Positions 6,426-16,575 of a stretch of 64,000 bases of DNA are shown here, piece by piece. This DNA comes from SIG299 sp964544055 (GTDB taxonomy: Bacteria > Bacillota > Clostridia > Lachnospirales > Lachnospiraceae), in NCBI GenBank assembly GCA_964544055.1, contig CAZJAA010000011.1:1-64000 (forward strand). Direction: 5' to 3'. The position numbers and the translations under genes are program-made. Within the stretch, counting starts at the first letter, position 1, and each line of letters starts with the position of its first letter. The notes below the pieces were generated by a model. The model saw only the letters and a program-made list of their open reading frames with translations. It was not told the DNA's origin and ran no database searches.

Positions 6426-9116
6426 TTACTTTTTTGTCAAGGCACTCAGTCTTTCTTCTACCTGTGCCATCATATTTTTATAATTTTCCAGCTTTGCCCG
6501 TTCTTCTGCAATCTTTGCCTCTGGTGCCTTTGCCACAAAGTTTGCATTGGAAAGCATGCCCTCTCCTCGCTTGATTTCTCCGGCCAGGCGCACTTTTTCC
6601 TTATTTAAACGTTCCAGTTCTTTCGCAATATCCACTAAATCAGAAAATGGGATATAAATAACTGCCTGCGGAAGAACAGCAGATACGGCATCCTCTGAAA
6701 TTCCTGCCTTATCCTCCTGAATCAATACTTCACTTGCACCGCCGAGAGTCGCAAAGAATACCTTGCTGCCCTCAAAAGTATCACGCACTGCCTTTTCCGC
6801 AGAAACTACGTATACGCATGCCTTTCTGCTTGGCGGAACGTTCATCTGGGTGCGGACGTTACGGATGCCCTTTACTGCTTCCTTTATCATTTCTACTGCC
6901 GCCGCTTTTTCTGCAAAAACATATTCTGCTTGATATACAGGCCAGTCAGAAATCATAATGGATTCGTTTTCTTCCAGAACACCTTCTGCCTCCTTTAAGG
7001 TACAGAAAATTTCTTCGGTAATAAATGGCATGTATGGATGAAGTAGCTTTAAAGCTCCTGTCAGAACATGACGCAGTGTCCACATTGCAGTTTCCTTGGA
7101 GGATGCGTTATCCCCATAGAAACGTGGTTTTACCATTTCAATGTACCAGTCACATAAGTCGTCGTAGATAAAATCATAAATCTTCTGTGCTGCTACACCA
7201 AGCTCAAAGCTTTCCATATTATCAGTTACTTCTTTTACTACCGTGTTAAAACGGGTTAAAATCCAGCAGTCGGCATCCTCCAGACTTGTTTTGTCAATTT
7301 CCTTTGCATCAAACTTAAGTCCTGCCTCTGCCATCTGATCCATATACATCATAATAAAGCGGGAAGCGTTCCATACCTTGTTTGCAAAGTTTCTGCTTGC
7401 TTCTACTCTTTCCCAGTAGAAACGCATATCATTTCCCGGTGCGTTACCGGTAATCAGGGTAAAGCGGAGTGCATCTGCACCGTACTTGTCAATTACTTCC
7501 AATGGATCAATACCATTGCCAAGCGACTTACTCATCTTACGTCCCTGGGAGTCGCGTACCAGACCATGGAACAATACTGTCTTAAATGGTTTTTCGTTCA
7601 TGTTCTCATAGCCGGAGAAAATCATACGGATTACCCAGAAAAAGATAATGTCGTAGCCGGTAACAAGAACATCCGTTGGATAGAAATACTCTAAATCCTT
7701 TGTTTTTTCCGGCCAACCAAGCGTGGAGAACGGCCATAAAGCGGAAGAAAACCAGGTATCTAACGTATCCGGATCCTGCTCCATATGGGTACATCCACAC
7801 TTTGGACATACGCCCGGAGCATCCTTTGTCTTTGCAACCACTACCTCACCGCACTTCTGACAGTAGTAGGCAGGAATGCGATGTCCCCACCAGAGCTGTC
7901 TGGAAATACACCAGTCACGGATGTTATCAGTCCAGTTGAAGTAGGTTTTTTCCATACGTTCCGGAATCAGGGTAATTTCGTTATTCTTTACCGCCTCTAC
8001 CGCAGGTTTGATTAACTCGTCCATCTTGACAAACCACTGCGGCTTAATCAGAGGTTCAACCGTTGTTTTACAGCGGTCATGGGTACCTACGTTATGTGTA
8101 TAATCCTCCACCTTGACTAAAAGTCCCATGGCATCCAACTCGGCAACAATCTGCTTTCTTGCTTCGTAGCGATCCATACCTTCAAATTTTCCGCCATTGG
8201 CGTTGATGGTAGCATCATCATTCATGATGTTGATTTCCGGAAGATTATGACGCTTGCCAACCTCATAGTCATTTGGGTCGTGTGCCGGAGTAATCTTAAC
8301 TACACCGGTGCCAAAATCTTTTTCTACATAGGTATCTGCAATAATTGGAATTTCACGGTCTACAAACGGCACCTTTACCATTTTTCCAACCAGGTGTGCA
8401 TATCTTTCATCGTCCGGATGCACTGCAATGGCAGTATCTCCAAGCATGGTTTCCGGTCTGGTTGTCGCAAACTGAAGGAAATCCTCTGTGCCGACTACCG
8501 GATACTTAATATGCCAGAAATGACCTGCCTGCTCTTCATATACAACCTCTGCATCGGAGATGGATGTATGGCAGACCGGACACCAGTTGATAATGCGGGA
8601 GCCTTTGTAAATAAGGCCTTTGTGGTACATTTTACAGAAAACTTCCTCTACTGCCTTATTACAGCCTTCGTCCATGGTAAAACGCTCTCTGTCCCAGTCA
8701 CAGGAAGAACCAAGCTTCTTTAACTGGCTGATAATTCTGCCGCCGTACTCTTTCTTCCAGTCCCAGGCACGTTTTAAGAACCCTTCTCTGCCAAGGTCTT
8801 CCTTGGAAATCCCCTCTTCCTTCATTTTTTCGATAATCTTAACCTCGGTGGCAATGCTGGCATGGTCTGTACCAGGCTGCCACAAAGCGTTATAACCCTG
8901 CATTCTCTTAAAACGGATTAAAATATCCTGCATGGTGTTATCCAGTGCATGTCCCATATGAAGCTGACCGGTAATGTTTGGCGGTGGAATTACAATGGTA
9001 AATGGTTTCTTGGTTTCATCCACTTCGGCATGAAAATATTTTTTATCCAGCCACTTGGAATACAATCTGTCTTCAATGTCTTTTGGATCGTAGTTCTTTG
9101 CTAATTCTTTTCTCAT
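6426..9116 (-). CDS. valS: Valine--tRNA ligase
   Basis: 896 residues, full length for bacterial ValRS. The class I signatures are present: PPPNITGQLHMGH (HIGH motif) near residues 45-57 and GRKMSKSLGNG (KMSKS) in the second half. The connective editing domain lies between them, with TTRPETMLGDTAIAVHP. The protein ends in a coiled-coil arm (KELERLNKEKVRLAGEIKR ... AKLENYKNMM). It charges tRNA-Val and hydrolyses mischarged Thr-tRNA-Val. Expression is controlled by the T-box leader at 9300-9557. Confidence 0.97.
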   Translation of the reverse strand: MRKELAKNYDPKDIEDRLYSKWLDKKYFHAEVDETKKPFTIVIPPPNITGQLHMGHALDNTMQDILIRFKRMQGYNALWQPGTDHASIATEVKIIEKMKEEGISKEDLGREGFLKRAWDWKKEYGGRIISQLKKLGSSCDWDRERFTMDEGCNKAVEEVFCKMYHKGLIYKGSRIINWCPVCHTSISDAEVVYEEQAGHFWHIKYPVVGTEDFLQFATTRPETMLGDTAIAVHPDDERYAHLVGKMVKVPFVDREIPIIADTYVEKDFGTGVVKITPAHDPNDYEVGKRHNLPEINIMNDDATINANGGKFEGMDRYEARKQIVAELDAMGLLVKVEDYTHNVGTHDRCKTTVEPLIKPQWFVKMDELIKPAVEAVKNNEITLIPERMEKTYFNWTDNIRDWCISRQLWWGHRIPAYYCQKCGEVVVAKTKDAPGVCPKCGCTHMEQDPDTLDTWFSSALWPFSTLGWPEKTKDLEYFYPTDVLVTGYDIIFFWVIRMIFSGYENMNEKPFKTVLFHGLVRDSQGRKMSKSLGNGIDPLEVIDKYGADALRFTLITGNAPGNDMRFYWERVEASRNFANKVWNASRFIMMYMDQMAEAGLKFDAKEIDKTSLEDADCWILTRFNTVVKEVTDNMESFELGVAAQKIYDFIYDDLCDWYIEMVKPRFYGDNASSKETAMWTLRHVLTGALKLLHPYMPFITEEIFCTLKEAEGVLEENESIMISDWPVYQAEYVFAEKAAAVEMIKEAVKGIRNVRTQMNVPPSRKACVYVVSAEKAVRDTFEGSKVFFATLGGASEVLIQEDKAGISEDAVSAVLPQAVIYIPFSDLVDIAKELERLNKEKVRLAGEIKRGEGMLSNANFVAKAPEAKIAEERAKLENYKNMMAQVEERLSALTKK

Positions 9117-9299
9117 AGCTCAGTTTTCCTTTCTTTTTTGATATTCATCCTGCGGAGCATTTTACGTCATAAGCTTTGCGTTCAGGTTCGCTCCGCTCAC
9201 CACGCACCTCGCATCATAGCCGCTCGGTCGTGTACTCGCTCGCAGACATCTTTGTGCAAGCAAGCTTGCAACAGATGTCATACTCACTCGTCTTCACGC
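9117..9299 (-). other. Spacer between the valS T-box and valS: GC-rich palindromic element
   Basis: 183 bases with no gene. It contains repeated CGCTCCGCT / CTCGCA / GCTCGCAGA words and an imperfect hairpin (arms around ACATCT...TTGCAAGC and GCTTGCA...AGATGT at about 9246-9279). A similar but inverted arrangement occurs at 17530-17640 in front of another host gene. It looks like a host intergenic repeat family. Confidence 0.4.
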
Positions 9300-9557
9300 A
9301 AAAAGACCCGCCATCCTAAAAGGACGACGGGTCGTGGTACCACCTTTTTTTACAGCATTTCTGCTGCCTCTTCGTCTGCTGACACAGACCTCACGGATAA
9401 CGGTGTGAGCCGGCATTTCCTACTCTTTGCATTTCAGAAATACTGTTCAGAAGCTACCTTGGGCAGTTGCACTATACAGACCTTTCAGCAAACGGCCTGC
9501 TCTCTGGGATAGATTCTCTGCTTACTCCTCTTCCTCATTACATTTTGCAATATCTGT
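9300..9557 (-). promoter_or_regulatory. T-box leader controlling valS
   Basis: The T-box core GGTGGTACCACG lies at 9333-9344 on the minus strand and is followed at once by a terminator hairpin (GACCCG / CGGGTC arms, 9305-9333) with a T run. About 200 bases of structured leader precede it. A GTA codon (9455-9457) within AAGGTAGCTT is a plausible valine specifier; I did not fold the stem. Uncharged tRNA-Val is expected to stabilise the antiterminator and raise valS expression. Confidence 0.85.
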
Positions 9558-9562
9558 TTGTA

Positions 9563-9591
9563 ATAGTAAAGAAATTTCATCCACTTGTCAA
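9563..9591 (-). promoter_or_regulatory. Sigma-A promoter of the valS T-box transcript
   Basis: Minus strand TTGACA, 17 bases, TACTAT. The -35 is perfect and the -10 matches at four of six. It lies directly upstream of the T-box leader. Confidence 0.8.
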
Positions 9592-9639
9592 GAGAAAAAT
9601 CAAAAAAACTTAAAACAATAACCGTTCTGTCTTATTTTC

Positions 9640-10809
9640 TTACAAAGTCACCTCGTTTTTCGCAAGAATCAGCAACGTTTCACTGTCATATGCCACATGG
9701 CGTTCACGGAACGTCCGCAACGATTTTCTCGCCATTTCCTCCTGATTATTGTTATAGTCAATACGCTGACGAAGCTTTTGCCTACGGACATTCAGGCGAT
9801 GGCGTACCTCTACCATCTCCTTGGAGTCCACAAGAGCTTCTATCTGATAGCTCCAGACTTCCGCATCCGCCACACCATTTTTTTTCAATTCCTGCACAAT
9901 TTCTCCGGTATAAAAATCTATGGATTCGTTCGTTTTCTGGAATCGCCGCTCTTCTTCTACAATGCGCATGTATTCCTGCCAATGATAATGCAGCTCCTTT
10001 GCATCATGCACATGAAACTTTTCATATAAATAATCTAACAGATTTGTACAGTTTACATACTTTATTTTTATCTTATTCAGAAGCATAATGGCACGGTTTA
10101 TTTTTTTCTCGGCAATCTTTAAGTCATACTGGTTTCTACGGTTGGAAAAATAAAAATACACAATTACAATAATGCCAAACGCAATTGTGAAAATAAATGG
10201 AATCTGTACATTTTTTTCGGTCAACTCCTGCAGTGCAAATAGGAATACCAGAAATAAAACAATAAATACTCCTGCAATTTTAAACAGCTTTTTCCCTTTT
10301 TCGTCACGCTCTATTACGTCCTGCAATTCAAAATCCAGAGACGCTTTTTCACTCTCCAGATAGCGGATATCTGAATTAATTCTCTGCAGATAATTTTCCT
10401 GCTCCTCCATCTTATGAATTTCTTCCAGAATGGTATCTTCATAAGGCTCTAAAGCAAGACGCTGTGCAATTGTAATTTTAGGCGGCACTTTCTGCATTTT
10501 CTGTCTTTCCGCATTTAACGAAAGCACCTTTCTTGCCATATCATCAATGGATTTTTTTGCACGTTCGGGCAGCAAATCAATTTTCTGTATGTCTGCCAGA
10601 TAGGATGTCACTACTTCGTACTCCTGTTTTGCTTCCAGTTTCTGGTGTTTTGCTTCGTTAATCAAATCGCAGCAGCTTTTTACAAAGCGTTCTCTTTCCT
10701 GTGCTGTTTCATAAATTCCTTCTCTCAGCACAAGTCTGTTTTCTTGACTGCTTTCTGCTTCCGTTTCGTTTTTCTTTTTTCTTTGAAATAATTTACGAAA
10801 AAATCCCAT
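9640..10809 (-). CDS. Coiled-coil membrane protein of unknown function
   Basis: 389 residues. A basic N-terminus (MGFFRKLFQRKKK) leads into long charged helices, then two membrane segments at about 178-194 and 204-220 (FIVLFLVFLFALQ and FTIAFGIIVIVYFYF), then a second coiled-coil half. Both ends are probably cytoplasmic. It lies 17 bases behind the TPR gene in a five-gene host cluster reading leftwards (16536 to 9640). No family recognised; the layout suggests a scaffold working with the TPR and actin-like neighbours. Confidence 0.75.
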   Translation of the reverse strand: MGFFRKLFQRKKKNETEAESSQENRLVLREGIYETAQERERFVKSCCDLINEAKHQKLEAKQEYEVVTSYLADIQKIDLLPERAKKSIDDMARKVLSLNAERQKMQKVPPKITIAQRLALEPYEDTILEEIHKMEEQENYLQRINSDIRYLESEKASLDFELQDVIERDEKGKKLFKIAGVFIVLFLVFLFALQELTEKNVQIPFIFTIAFGIIVIVYFYFSNRRNQYDLKIAEKKINRAIMLLNKIKIKYVNCTNLLDYLYEKFHVHDAKELHYHWQEYMRIVEEERRFQKTNESIDFYTGEIVQELKKNGVADAEVWSYQIEALVDSKEMVEVRHRLNVRRQKLRQRIDYNNNQEEMARKSLRTFRERHVAYDSETLLILAKNEVTL

Positions 10810-10826
10810 GTCTGTTCCCCGTAACT

Positions 10827-11663
10827 CTATTCATTGTATTTTCTGTACTGTTCTTTCATCTGCTCCGTCATCCGCTTTACGCTGGAATAAAACTCATTGA
10901 TTTTTCCGTTGGAAAGTAGCTGGCGAAGCCTGTTTAAATCATCAAAATCTGAAATTTCCTGTGTTTCCAGCTCCGTCTGGAAATATGCTGCATCCAGCCA
11001 TCTGGAAACTTCTTCGGTTACCTGATAAATGTCCAGTGCAGATTCGTACATCACCTTATCACCTGCAAAACGTAATGCCAGCAAATACTGTTTTAAAGAT
11101 TCTTCCCTATTATTGCGTTCATAAGCTTCACGGAAATAATCTGCCGCTTCTCCAAATCCATCCGTATGAAGCAATGCAATTGCCAAATTGTGATAAATAT
11201 CTCCCAGCGTTTCCGAGGTGATTCCATAAGTTTCTTTTTCTTTTAATAAAAGACGGTAATTCATGACAGCATCCCGGTAATTTTCCTGCAACAGATAGCT
11301 GTCTGCCTTGCTTTTTGTTCGAACCCATTCTTCGCTGCGTTCCACCTTGGACTGTTCCTGCAAAAATTCTTCGATTTCTTCCCTTGTAAAGTAATCACAG
11401 CTGCAAAAAACCACAGTGATTAAATCTTTTAACGGCGCATCTCGCTTAATCAGGTCTGCAAGCAATGCTCCCCGTTCCTTTAAGCCAAGTTTTTCCCGAA
11501 TATATCTGGCAAGTCCCTCATCATACAAGTAGTCATCGCAAAGCTCCGGATTACGCATGATGCAATAGCAAAGTTCTTCAATGGAATAAATATTCTGTTT
11601 GGAATTTTTTAACAGATATCCGGTCTTTGCGTAATTACCTGTTGTTACAATAAGCTTTCCCAT
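10827..11663 (-). CDS. TPR-type protein of unknown function
   Basis: 278 residues, soluble, helix-rich. The first ~100 residues begin MGKLIVTTGNYAKTGYLLKN and contain SIEELCYCIMRNPELCDDY. From about 115 to 215 there are TPR-like pairs (ADSYLLQENYRDAVMNYRLL, LGDIYHNLAIALLHTDGFGE). It sits between the actin/HSP70-like gene and the coiled-coil membrane protein, 13-17 bases from each, so it is almost surely in one operon with them. Confidence 0.75.
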   Translation of the reverse strand: MGKLIVTTGNYAKTGYLLKNSKQNIYSIEELCYCIMRNPELCDDYLYDEGLARYIREKLGLKERGALLADLIKRDAPLKDLITVVFCSCDYFTREEIEEFLQEQSKVERSEEWVRTKSKADSYLLQENYRDAVMNYRLLLKEKETYGITSETLGDIYHNLAIALLHTDGFGEAADYFREAYERNNREESLKQYLLALRFAGDKVMYESALDIYQVTEEVSRWLDAAYFQTELETQEISDFDDLNRLRQLLSNGKINEFYSSVKRMTEQMKEQYRKYNE

Positions 11664-11676
11664 GAACTTTTCTCCT

Positions 11677-12909
11677 CTAGCCCAAGTTTACAATTTGTTC
11701 CCATACTCGGTAGGTTGCCGGAAAAATATCTCCGAAGCCCACATCACGCACTTTCAATACAAGTGTGTTATAATCCATGAATTTTGCTTCGATTTCCATC
11801 CGCAATGTTTTGTTTTCCCGACAATATCCGCCTTCCGGATGCAGCGTACAGGTTACTACTTTTGCGGTTCGAACATCTTCCACTTTAAATTTCATTTCGG
11901 TTGTATCATCCATAATAACCTGCATTTTCGCTTCCGCTCTGCCTAAATCCTGACCTGCTTTCAGCAGCGGCACCTGATGTATCACGGCATCTTCATAGGC
12001 TTCCAAAGAAATATTATGGAAAATCTGATTATCTGCAATTGCTCTTTTCGGAAACTTTTCTTTTACCGCAAGATAACAGGCTCCCAGACAATACAGACTT
12101 CTTCCGGTAAAAATTCTGCGTCCATTGCTGAAAAAATCAATCAAAATCTGCAATATTTCCGGCGTTTCCACAATAGGTCCGGTAACATAAAGTCTGGCAC
12201 TGGCTTTTCTGGCAGTTGCAATTTCCGTAATGTCCGTAAAGGCTTTTTTGCGTTCTTCTTCATCAAGCATTCCGGTGAGTCCGCCCTTCATAAAACCACT
12301 GTAATCAATGCTTTCTACATAATACGGCATATCCAGTTCTTCGTTTCCGGCATTTATCATGTAAGCAATCATTCCCTTGCTGTCAAAGTCAAGTGTCATG
12401 GAACTGCCTTTCATGCTTTCGCATTGTTCATACCATAAAACCGCATCCGCATGTGTAGCAAAAAACAATTTATCCTTTGTATAACCTATGCTTTCCATTA
12501 TTTTTGCAATATGTTCTTTTTTTTCTGCGGTAAGACGTTCTCCCGTAATTCCGATTTTTGCTATGGAAGCACTGCCATATCGTTTCCGGATGGTCGCCAG
12601 TATTTCTCTCATATAATGTGCAAATACTTCATTTACACCGAGCTTTATGTTCCCAAGATTTACAATTTCCTCGGAAAGGTTGCCATACAAGGAAGTTATG
12701 CCGTGTTTCTGCATTTTTATGCAATAATCTAGTGCTTCCTTGGCAATCAGAAAATTTCCGTCTTCGTCCGCAGTTACCATAGTCGGAATTATTTCCCCGC
12801 CCAGGTACTCTGGAAACTGATATACATTTGCACAGGTCTGTTCCTCATTCCACAAACTGACCTGCATATCCGTTTTGCTGAAATCAATTCCAAGCATTAA
12901 TGATGCCAT
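11677..12909 (-). CDS. Actin/HSP70-fold-like protein (resembles DUF5716)
   Basis: 410 residues. The N-terminus LMLGIDFSKTDMQVSLWNEE resembles the phosphate-1 loop of the actin/HSP70 ATPase fold, and a later segment MTLDFDSKGMIAYMINAGNE could be the second phosphate loop. The C-terminal ~120 residues are beta-rich (KMQVIMDDTTEMKFKVEDV). It is 12 bases downstream of the 1204-residue gene. I recall Lachnospiraceae families named DUF5716 and DUF5717 occurring side by side like this, but cannot check the assignment. Function unknown. Confidence 0.65.
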   Translation of the reverse strand: MASLMLGIDFSKTDMQVSLWNEEQTCANVYQFPEYLGGEIIPTMVTADEDGNFLIAKEALDYCIKMQKHGITSLYGNLSEEIVNLGNIKLGVNEVFAHYMREILATIRKRYGSASIAKIGITGERLTAEKKEHIAKIMESIGYTKDKLFFATHADAVLWYEQCESMKGSSMTLDFDSKGMIAYMINAGNEELDMPYYVESIDYSGFMKGGLTGMLDEEERKKAFTDITEIATARKASARLYVTGPIVETPEILQILIDFFSNGRRIFTGRSLYCLGACYLAVKEKFPKRAIADNQIFHNISLEAYEDAVIHQVPLLKAGQDLGRAEAKMQVIMDDTTEMKFKVEDVRTAKVVTCTLHPEGGYCRENKTLRMEIEAKFMDYNTLVLKVRDVGFGDIFPATYRVWEQIVNLG

Positions 12910-12921
12910 TTTTTTCTCCTT

Positions 12922-15900
12922 TTATACCGGTGCAAAATGACGTTTCACCGCATATTCTTCTTTGTAATACTGCTCTAACAAAGTAAGCAATGTCTTTTCG
13001 TCCTGCAAATCCAGTGTCATCAGAATTTCATTGATTTTGCCATACTTGGTTGTTCCAAAGGTCATGTCCGTTTCGATATGGCTGACAATGCGGCTTTCCA
13101 CAACCTCAACACCGTTCTCACTTTCCTCGGTAATAAAGTACTGCAAGTTCTCACCATAAAACAAAATCAGCTCTTTTTCGAAAATACCATAGCCGACATC
13201 TTCCATATCCTCCTGGCGCATCTCATCTTCATCCAGATAACAGGAATAGTGAATTTTCAATTTGTGTTCCGGATTGGTGTAATATTCTACATAATATTTA
13301 TCCATCATATACGTCGGCAGGGATATTTTTCCTTCGAATTCACGGTAAAATCCGTAAATTACCTTTTTTTGTACCAACCGCTGGATATGATAATTGACAA
13401 AAGATTTTTCTGCTTCCAGTAAAAGCTCTTTTCCGGAATAATACTTTAACATTGCCAGAATGCATATCTGGTTGCTTTCTAAAAAGCTCTCCTTTTTCAG
13501 CATTTCAAACAGTTCATCCGAAGTCATGCGGTCTTTGACAAAATACTTATATGCACTGTATGAATAATAGGCACGAATCAGCTTTCGGTTCAGACCACTG
13601 CCACAATAGCTGACAAATACAGCAAAGGATTCTTCAACATAGCTCTCCGCAAAAAGTATCTGAGCCAGCAGGCGTTCTTCCAGACTTGTCGTTTCCAGTT
13701 CCTGCTCCTTGGCAGCCCTCCACAGTTCGCACATTTCTCCTGTAGTTCCATTGTATCTGTCCACCAGATACTGAAGCAGTCGTTCTTCTATACGTCCGCA
13801 TTTAAAAGCATAAAAGCCCATATCAAGAAGCGTTGCCCGGTCTCTTTCCTCCTGCGGAGAATAGATTCCTCGTACGCACAATCTGGACAGCCGTTTTGTA
13901 TGCATACCTGCAGAACATCCAAATAAATTGACGCTCTCGATGACCTTGTCATACATATCCCGAAGAATCATGATTTCCAGCATCTTTTCCCGCTCTTTTG
14001 CAGGTAAGAGTTTTAAATCGATGGCATTCAGATAGGATTCCAAAAGCTCTACATTGTAATTATCATAATAATATTCCGCTAAGGAGACCAGACAGTTGTT
14101 CTGCACTTCCTTCCGAAGCCCTGACATCTGAGAAACCTGCTTTTGCAGTTCCAGCAGCAGACCGTCATACCGGTTATAATTTTTGTTTTTTTCCCACATA
14201 TGAAGCAAGAGCTTGCGGTTATCGCTTCCCATCTGATAACAGGTTTCCAGAAAATTATCTGCGTGCAGAAGACGATACATTTTTTCTTCACTGCCAACCA
14301 GATAACGTCTGCCCTGCTCGTCCAAAAGAAAAATTTCTGCCTGTTCTGTATAAATCCGGATAAGTGCCTGACACACACCATTTTTTTTCACAAACGGAAC
14401 AACCTGCACTTCTTTTTCTTCCTTATGTGCAATCAATACGCTGCACATCGCAGGATTTTTGCATTCCAGCTGATAAGTAAAAATCAATTCCGGCAATATC
14501 TGTGCCATTTCACGGTCGATAATGGACTCTCTAAGTACATCTGCGTACAGCACCGCATGGAACCCTGAAATCACTCCGGCTTTCATCTGATTTACCGCAA
14601 ACTGCTCCATCTTTTTTAAATAGGCACGATAAATTGACGGATTTGTATCTTTATTTCTTACAACGTACGAGTAGACAAAAGCAGCATCTTCCTCTGTAGG
14701 AAAACTACTTTGTCCAAAATGCAGCAGCACCTGCTGATCTATCACCTGATTTGCAGATTTATCCAACGTCACCAGATAATATTCATACAAATGCTCCAGG
14801 CGAAGCTGTTCTTTTACTCCCTGTCTGAAATATTCGTGTACCTTTTTTTCCCTGCAGTCTTTATGTATCAGTTTTTTGCAAAGAGAAAACAAAATATCTT
14901 TATGGTGGAACAAATCATACAACTTCTCTAATAGCTGAATTTGAAAATTCTCCGGTCCGGTATTCTTTTCGGAAAAAAAAGCGAACTGCAATGCTGCTTC
15001 TTTTGTCACCAGACCATATTTTATAAGATACTGCATTACCATGCATTCAAATCTGTCAATAGACGAAAATATCGTAGGTTCTGCGCTCCATATCCAGGCT
15101 GCCTCTGAAATCAGCATAGCTGAAATTTTTCCGTCCCGGCAATGCTTTTTAATTGTGTCATAACGAAGCGTTCTGCTGCTTTTTAGACGTTTGTCCATAA
15201 AGAGCAGAAACCACAGTAAAATATCTTCTTTTTTATCCTGATCATAATAGCTGTGAATTATCTGCGCATATTCTTCTACCTGTTCCCTGTTTTTGGATTT
15301 TAATGCTTCCAAATACAGCACTGCACAATAAAACACGCAGTTGTTGCGCTCAAAATACGATTTTTTGCTTAAAACAAAGCCATATGCCTCTTCTCCACCG
15401 CAGATTTTTCCACCGGCTATAAATAAATAGGCACGATACAGCTCATATCGATATTTTTTTTCTTCGGTTTCCATTTTGGCAGCAGGATCTGCATTTTCCA
15501 TTTCCTGCTTCTCAAGCAATGCCAGAACTGATTCCAGCACGCTTCCGGATTCCGCCAAAAAAACACCACCGGATATCATATTGTTTCTAAACTGCAAATA
15601 CAGCTCCATCAAACGGTATTCCAACCGATGTAGACTTTTTCGAAATAATACAGGCGTTTCTCCCGGTTCATGATTTTTGACGGTCAATGGCATGCGAAGT
15701 TCTGTTCTTCCGGCAGAAAAAACAATTTCTGTAAAATAAACACCTCTTTTTAATTTTTCCGCTTCGATTACAAACTCCAGTTCTGCCCTGCCATTTACAA
15801 AATCCTCTGTGGTTATCCGTGTTTGTCCAAGTGTAAGATAAGAAGTTTCCGTGGATACAGAAATATCCAACCAGCCCCATTGCTCCTTTTTTATGATAAG

Positions 15901-16536
15901 CGTTTCTTTAAAGCTTTGAGAAGAAGCCTCATATTCAAGCCTGGAAGCTGCCACCCGAAACTCGCAACGCTTTTTTTTGTGCACAAGCGTGAGAAATTCT
16001 TCCATGGCTAAGGACAAATCAGCACTTTGTCTCAGCTGCTCGTAAGCAGTCTTATATCCCGGTTCTTTTTTTAAAATCACCTTGGAAAAATCCTCTGACG
16101 CAAACAGTTCCAATGCTTCGTTCCAGTTTGCCTGTGCAAGATTTGCAAACTGAAATAAATCACGAGTTACGCCGATTGAAGTGTGAAAAGACGGTTCCGT
16201 CACACGAACACAAAACGAAATCTGACTTTCTCCACAGTCACTGATAATATCCACTGTTCCGGTATATTTTTCTCCTGCCTGCAAGGTAAATGCGTCAACC
16301 ACATATTCTACTTCACATTCCGCACCAATAAAGTCAGTTTTTTCAAGATGCAGGATTTTTCCCGTGACATAAATCACGCCTTTCATTCGTTTCTGCGCAC
16401 TGTTTCGGATGCAGATCTTTCCTTCTTTCCTGATGCCGGCTTCTACCACAATTTCAAGCGCAGTTTCTGACACTATAAGCTCCGGCATTTCATATTCAAA
16501 TATTCCTTTAGAAAGCCTTTCAATTTTTTCTTTCAC
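12922..16536 (-). CDS. 1204-residue uncharacterised protein (resembles DUF5717)
   Basis: A very large soluble protein. The first ~290 residues look like beta-sandwich domains (ELIVSETALEIVVEAGIRKE, VTGKILHLEKTDFIGAECEV). From about 300 the chain is almost all helix and resembles tandem TPR/HEAT solenoids. A final beta-rich ~130 residues includes KLKIHYSCYLDEDEMRQ. No signal peptide or membrane helix. It starts 40 bases after the Thr/Pro-rich membrane protein and is followed by the actin-like gene, so the three probably act together. Role unknown. Confidence 0.7.
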   Translation of the reverse strand: MKEKIERLSKGIFEYEMPELIVSETALEIVVEAGIRKEGKICIRNSAQKRMKGVIYVTGKILHLEKTDFIGAECEVEYVVDAFTLQAGEKYTGTVDIISDCGESQISFCVRVTEPSFHTSIGVTRDLFQFANLAQANWNEALELFASEDFSKVILKKEPGYKTAYEQLRQSADLSLAMEEFLTLVHKKKRCEFRVAASRLEYEASSQSFKETLIIKKEQWGWLDISVSTETSYLTLGQTRITTEDFVNGRAELEFVIEAEKLKRGVYFTEIVFSAGRTELRMPLTVKNHEPGETPVLFRKSLHRLEYRLMELYLQFRNNMISGGVFLAESGSVLESVLALLEKQEMENADPAAKMETEEKKYRYELYRAYLFIAGGKICGGEEAYGFVLSKKSYFERNNCVFYCAVLYLEALKSKNREQVEEYAQIIHSYYDQDKKEDILLWFLLFMDKRLKSSRTLRYDTIKKHCRDGKISAMLISEAAWIWSAEPTIFSSIDRFECMVMQYLIKYGLVTKEAALQFAFFSEKNTGPENFQIQLLEKLYDLFHHKDILFSLCKKLIHKDCREKKVHEYFRQGVKEQLRLEHLYEYYLVTLDKSANQVIDQQVLLHFGQSSFPTEEDAAFVYSYVVRNKDTNPSIYRAYLKKMEQFAVNQMKAGVISGFHAVLYADVLRESIIDREMAQILPELIFTYQLECKNPAMCSVLIAHKEEKEVQVVPFVKKNGVCQALIRIYTEQAEIFLLDEQGRRYLVGSEEKMYRLLHADNFLETCYQMGSDNRKLLLHMWEKNKNYNRYDGLLLELQKQVSQMSGLRKEVQNNCLVSLAEYYYDNYNVELLESYLNAIDLKLLPAKEREKMLEIMILRDMYDKVIESVNLFGCSAGMHTKRLSRLCVRGIYSPQEERDRATLLDMGFYAFKCGRIEERLLQYLVDRYNGTTGEMCELWRAAKEQELETTSLEERLLAQILFAESYVEESFAVFVSYCGSGLNRKLIRAYYSYSAYKYFVKDRMTSDELFEMLKKESFLESNQICILAMLKYYSGKELLLEAEKSFVNYHIQRLVQKKVIYGFYREFEGKISLPTYMMDKYYVEYYTNPEHKLKIHYSCYLDEDEMRQEDMEDVGYGIFEKELILFYGENLQYFITEESENGVEVVESRIVSHIETDMTFGTTKYGKINEILMTLDLQDEKTLLTLLEQYYKEEYAVKRHFAPV

Positions 16537-16575
16537 GCTGCTAAACCCCTTATTGCACCATACTGTATATTTTAA

